A stretch of 64,000 nt of DNA. It comes from Isoetes taiwanensis. Its lineage: Eukaryota > Streptophyta > Lycopodiopsida > Isoetales > Isoetaceae. The first letter of the stretch is position 1, and every line of letters begins with the position of its first letter. Below the pieces are notes generated by a model. It was given only the letters and a program-made list of their open reading frames with translations, searched no databases and was not told the origin of the DNA. The stretch is from positions 12,388,725 to 12,452,724 of the forward strand of contig JAJEKV010000002.1 of the NCBI GenBank assembly GCA_021234155.1, written 5' to 3'. Position numbers and translations under genes: made by a program. Shown one piece after another: positions 60,641 through 64,000 of the stretch.

Positions 60641-61560
60641 GGCACCATTTGGAACAAAACACCCAAGAAACCATACAAGTAGACGACATACCTGAACCTG
60701 GCAGGGCGCTAGCCGCTGTCTCCACAGCTTCAGGAGCTCCGGATTTTCCGATTTCCATTTTGAGCGCCATGATTTTTGGCCGAAAACTGGTGTCCTACGC
60801 GGTGAGGTAAGGCGCTGACCGCTAGAGAATGGGCGCCAGAAAACACAGGAAAAGTGGTCACAAATGGGGTGGGCAAGGCGCTGGGCGCTGGCGGCTAGAA
60901 TTTCTTGCGAAAAGCTAATGAGGTCCGCCAGAAACAATGAGATGTAACTAAGGAATTGTGATACTTTGGAATTTGAAATTTTGGCCGCTGGCGGTCTGCG
61001 GTACTGCAGGCGGCCAACTAGAGGCCCGTGGCGGTACAGGCGCCCATGGCCGCCCAGCAGCCAGAGGCCGTTGGCGGGCCATCTCTGCGTCTAGCAGACC
61101 AACTTTCAAAATCAAGTATTTCTTGCCCTTCCGCCGGCCCGCCCAAATTTGAACATAAGATTCAAAAATCCCGTCCGTAATTTGAAATTTGAACTTGCCA
61201 CTTGTGCAAATTTGAATCGCCGACTTTAAATTTAAAAATTGCCGTTTAATTTCAAAACTCTTATTTTAAAATATTACTTGGCATTTAAAGCAATGTCTCT
61301 GTCGCCGATTGCCCTCTTAAGGCGACCATGGTACGACGCAGATGTTTTCGTGCACGGTTCAGGCGCTTTCGAATCCGCCTGCTTATTTCAGCTGCCGCTC
61401 GCATAAGGCGTGCGGCTTTTCTCAGGTGAAACTTTGCAAGGCGCATGCGGGCTGTTAGGCGCTTTCTTCTTAGCGCTCACAGAAATCCCTGGTGAACCTT
61501 TTTGCAGCTATAGGCGATTTCAGTTCTCAGCTACTCCCAGTTATTCAAGGCGCAGTGTGA
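60640..61560. other. GC-rich stretch dense in GGCGCT motifs; no gene seen
   Basis: About twenty GGCGCT/AGCGCC or near variants (AAGGCGCTGGGCGCTGGCGGC, GTTAGGCGCTTTC, TAGCGCTCAC) punctuate this stretch, which is more GC-rich than its surroundings. Frames on both strands are short and have no recognisable domain. It may be promoter or 5' intron DNA of the gene at 62228, or a spread of the GGCGCC palindrome family. Confidence 0.5.
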
Positions 61561-61979
61561 ATTCATATCTGCTGAGATCAGCTTGTTTTTCTAGTTTCAT
61601 CTACTGCTCCAGTACAACATACTATTATGGATCTATCTAATATCAAGTAAATCCACTATTTCTGGTAGGAATTGTGTTTTATTGCTGCCATGTATATACC
61701 GTAATGCTAAAATCCATACTGCTTGGACACAGTAAGAACCTTGGTTTCATTTGCAAAATTGGCATGGGGTGCCCATATTTTGCATGCCTGCTCTTATTGA
61801 CCCATATACAGCAATGAGCAAGAATGCATAACATAGGCACCTCGTGTAGATTTTGTGATGGAGCTAAGGTGCAGAGTGTTGGTAATCACTAAATATAATC
61901 ATTACAGGTCTTTCTCTCTAATTGAATTTTATGCCAGCTGGTCATTTCAGTCCATCTTTGCAAAGGGCAAAGTGAATGC

Positions 61980-62160
61980 TGTGGCGCCATGCCATTTGGT
62001 CGAAATGGTAAACACTTTGAACAAATGGTCCAATACACTATTTTTGGTGTAAATTTGGAACAAAATGGCGCCATGGCGCCATTTGTTCCAAGTGTACCAT
62101 TTCGACCATTGGCTCTAAATTTACACCAAAATTTATTTTTTTGTACTAAATGGCGCTATT
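61980..62160. repeat. GGCGCC palindromes upstream of the plus-strand gene
   Basis: AAATGGCGCCATGGCGCCATTT lies at about 62062-62090, with GTGGCGCCATGCCATTTGG at 61980 and AAATGGCGCTATTT at 62150. Around them TGGTCGAAATGGTAAAC and TTTGTTCCAAGTGTACCATTT form a wider inverted repeat with TGGTGTAAATTTGGAAC and CTAAATTTACACCAAAA. The cluster ends just before the acceptor at 62229. Confidence 0.88.
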
Positions 62161-62227
62161 TTTGTTTGTTTATTGCTTGTTTTTCGTCTAATTCATATGT
62201 TCTAAAAAGTGTCACCTTGCTTGAAAC

Positions 62228-63944
62228 AGGTTCACCCTGTACAATCTATTCATCGGAAAGACAATTGTTGCCCGGGGCTATATTTTGAATAGAACCACTC
62301 TTCCTGACAAGGAAATAGATTCTTTAAATGTAGCAATTGAGGTCACAGAGTCCGTGATCTCTTCGACGGAGCTTCCAGTCCCCTACGGAGGGGTAGATAA
62401 CATCGGTGAAGCAGTAGACACATTCATTCAGTGGCCTAAGAGGGATGTAAAACATGTTGAGTGCCCCTCAAGTGAAGATACGTCTTCAACAACATCCCTC
62501 AATTTGCCCTCTTCAGAAGAGGATTCATCTAGTAGTCCACCATCTGTCAGTAGCCTGCCGGACGTCAATTTCACTACTCACAACCAAGCAACACTGAAGA
62601 AGACGAGATAGTAGAGGAGATTGGAGGTCATGAGAATCTAGGTGCCCGTCTTGGTCTCAGGTTGTTTAAGCCTGAAGATGAGACAGTCTACTACTCCAGA
62701 ACAGATCAAATTGATTTGCCATGCTACATTCTTCACTCTTGCATTGGATCTAAATATTCGGAGGCGAATATAGTCTTTAGTGATCCTCAGGATGCTATAG
62801 ACGATGAGTTCTTGGATGTATCAAAGGTCAGGCTTTCAGTGGGTAAGATAATGGATTGGAATTGGTAACCAAAATATGAGGTCATGTCATGCTTGTGCTG
62901 AGAGGCCTCCAGCTAACAGTCTAATATCCTGGGAGAGCTGTGATGTTTTGCTCGAGCTGCTCTCGAAGAGGATGACTTAGAAGTTGAGTGCCTGGAAGCT
63001 GATGTTGAGAAGCAATTCAAGAGGAAAAGGAAATATACATATGTGAAGAGGGTCAGGAGGGAACCAAAGGGGGATAGCAAGGAGGAGAGGATGTGTGCTT
63101 CCAAGTCAATCAAGAGTGCTCTAAAATCAACATGCTGCAAGGATGAATGTATCAAAAAACTGAGCCGAGTGTGCCTTAAGAAAAGAAATTTATTCTCAAT
63201 CAAGCATTGCAAGGATTACGCTTGTTTTTAATGTGTTGAGTGTAGCTTATACAGGACAGTCGGAGGCGAAAGTAGTGGTCTCTGGAGTGGAGTGCTGTCA
63301 ATTCGCATGGCGCATGGCTTTAGGAGTTGCCCATCTCTACGTTTTTATAGTTGGAGGAAGAGGTTGAGTTAGGTGGAAAGGGGCGAGAGGATGGTAATAC
63401 AGGCTCTAAGAAGCCTAGATCTGTGACACTAGCTACAGAAAGTGTGCTTGATACCTTCATTAGTGAGAATGCGGAGAGCATTCCATATAGAAGCAAAAAA
63501 AGAGAGGATGATATAAGGGAGAATGCTTGCAAACTTCCTTCCATCCTTAATAAGAAGAGCATACATAAGGAAACGGGTGCCGTGGTGGAAGAATTGACAG
63601 GAAAGAGTGTAACCTTGCCCTCTTTTTACAATATTTGGAAGAAAGAGTTTCTAGACATCAGCATAGCAAAAACTACAGCATTCTCCAAGTGTAACATATG
63701 TGTAGTCATCAAGCAGAAATTGGAAAGAACAAAAGATACAAGGGAGAGGCGCAACCTTTCAATTCAACGGCAGGCACATATGTTGGAACAACGTTCCTGT
63801 AGGAGTCAATATTGGCATTGGCGTGACAACAACCAGTATACCAGCCCCAGTGTACATGGAAGCCAATTTTTACTAGTGCATACTCACACAATTGTGGAGC
63901 TTATCCTGCTGCCTTATGGCAGACAAAGTGGAGGACATGTATAG
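62228..63944 (+). pseudogene. DUF8039-like/DUF7869-type transposase-like gene, runs to window end
   Basis: After a likely acceptor (CAG at 62227-62229) the frame reads FTLYNLFIGKTIVARGYIL, then ELPVPYGGVDNIGEAVDTF and IQWPKRDVK, resembling DUF8039. A Ser-rich linker follows, then in another frame LRLFKPEDETVYYSRTDQ. Next come a basic region and TCCKDEC at 63130-63150. After a broken stretch the frame from about 63351 has LPSFYNIWKKEFLDISIAKT (about 63618-63677), SKCNIC (63684-63701) and the helical ERTKDTRERRN. QYWHWRDN at about 63809-63832 is where the DGMDQ domain would begin. The order matches the minus-strand remnants at 33135-34250 and 7912-10292. Stops at about 62609, 62866 and 63229 may be introns or lesions. 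Any catalytic part is beyond or lost near the window end. Confidence 0.5.
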
Positions 63945-64000
63945 GCACAAGTTCTACCACGTTAAAATCTTTGAGATATAATTCAAATGAAATATCAATC

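Overview
The window looks like a transposon-dense plant nuclear segment. The one clearly intact host gene is a chloroplast non-haem beta-carotene hydroxylase of land-plant type, split into seven exons with GT-AG introns. Almost everything else that can be recognised is decayed mobile-element coding sequence: a CACTA/En-Spm fragment, two kinds of LINE, and several transposase-like or methyltransferase-like genes. AT-rich intron and spacer DNA, short tandem duplications and a lack of dense genes fit a large seed-free plant genome (fern, lycophyte or bryophyte). That placement is an inference; I cannot name the species.

Layout. 1-5690: no recognisable gene, small tandem repeats. 5708-7320: 5'-truncated LINE copy A, minus strand. 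7912-11150: decayed transposase-like gene of the family I believe is DUF7869, minus strand. 11160-15625: divergently oriented, decayed gene with an N4/N6 DNA-methyltransferase-like C-terminus, its flanks and introns packed with GTGTATTC/GAATACAC palindromes. 15950-18660: a DUF7869-like C-terminal fragment abutting a CACTA tail (DUF4218 then DUF4216), minus strand. 18660-28000: mostly unrecognised. 28000-30010: LINE copy B, plus strand, same family as A. 33135-37480: N-terminal part of another DUF7869-type gene, minus strand, interrupted by an L1-like LINE (34400-37015). 37480-39540: tandem repeats and a near-perfect 80-bp palindrome. 39542-41685: beta-carotene hydroxylase. 41860-42600: three-copy tandem repeat. 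43611-49245: a second, divergent methyltransferase-like locus, minus strand. 49370-53290: plus-strand DDE transposase-like gene whose three catalytic motifs are readable although the frame is broken. 53340-54100: minisatellites. 54100-59620: unrecognised, with a possible broken minus-strand gene at 57420-59560. 59850-62160: dense array of AAATGGCGCCATTT palindromes, including a 350-bp inverted repeat. 62228-63944: plus-strand DUF8039-like/DUF7869-like gene running to the window end.

The most interesting pattern is that both methyltransferase-like genes lie head-to-head with a transposase-like gene (DUF7869-like at locus 1, the DDE family at locus 2). In both cases short self-complementary palindromes fill the intergenic or intronic DNA, with a different palindrome family at each locus. 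This suggests, but does not prove, large two-gene mobile elements carrying a DNA methyltransferase. All copies here carry stops or frameshifts and are probably inactive.
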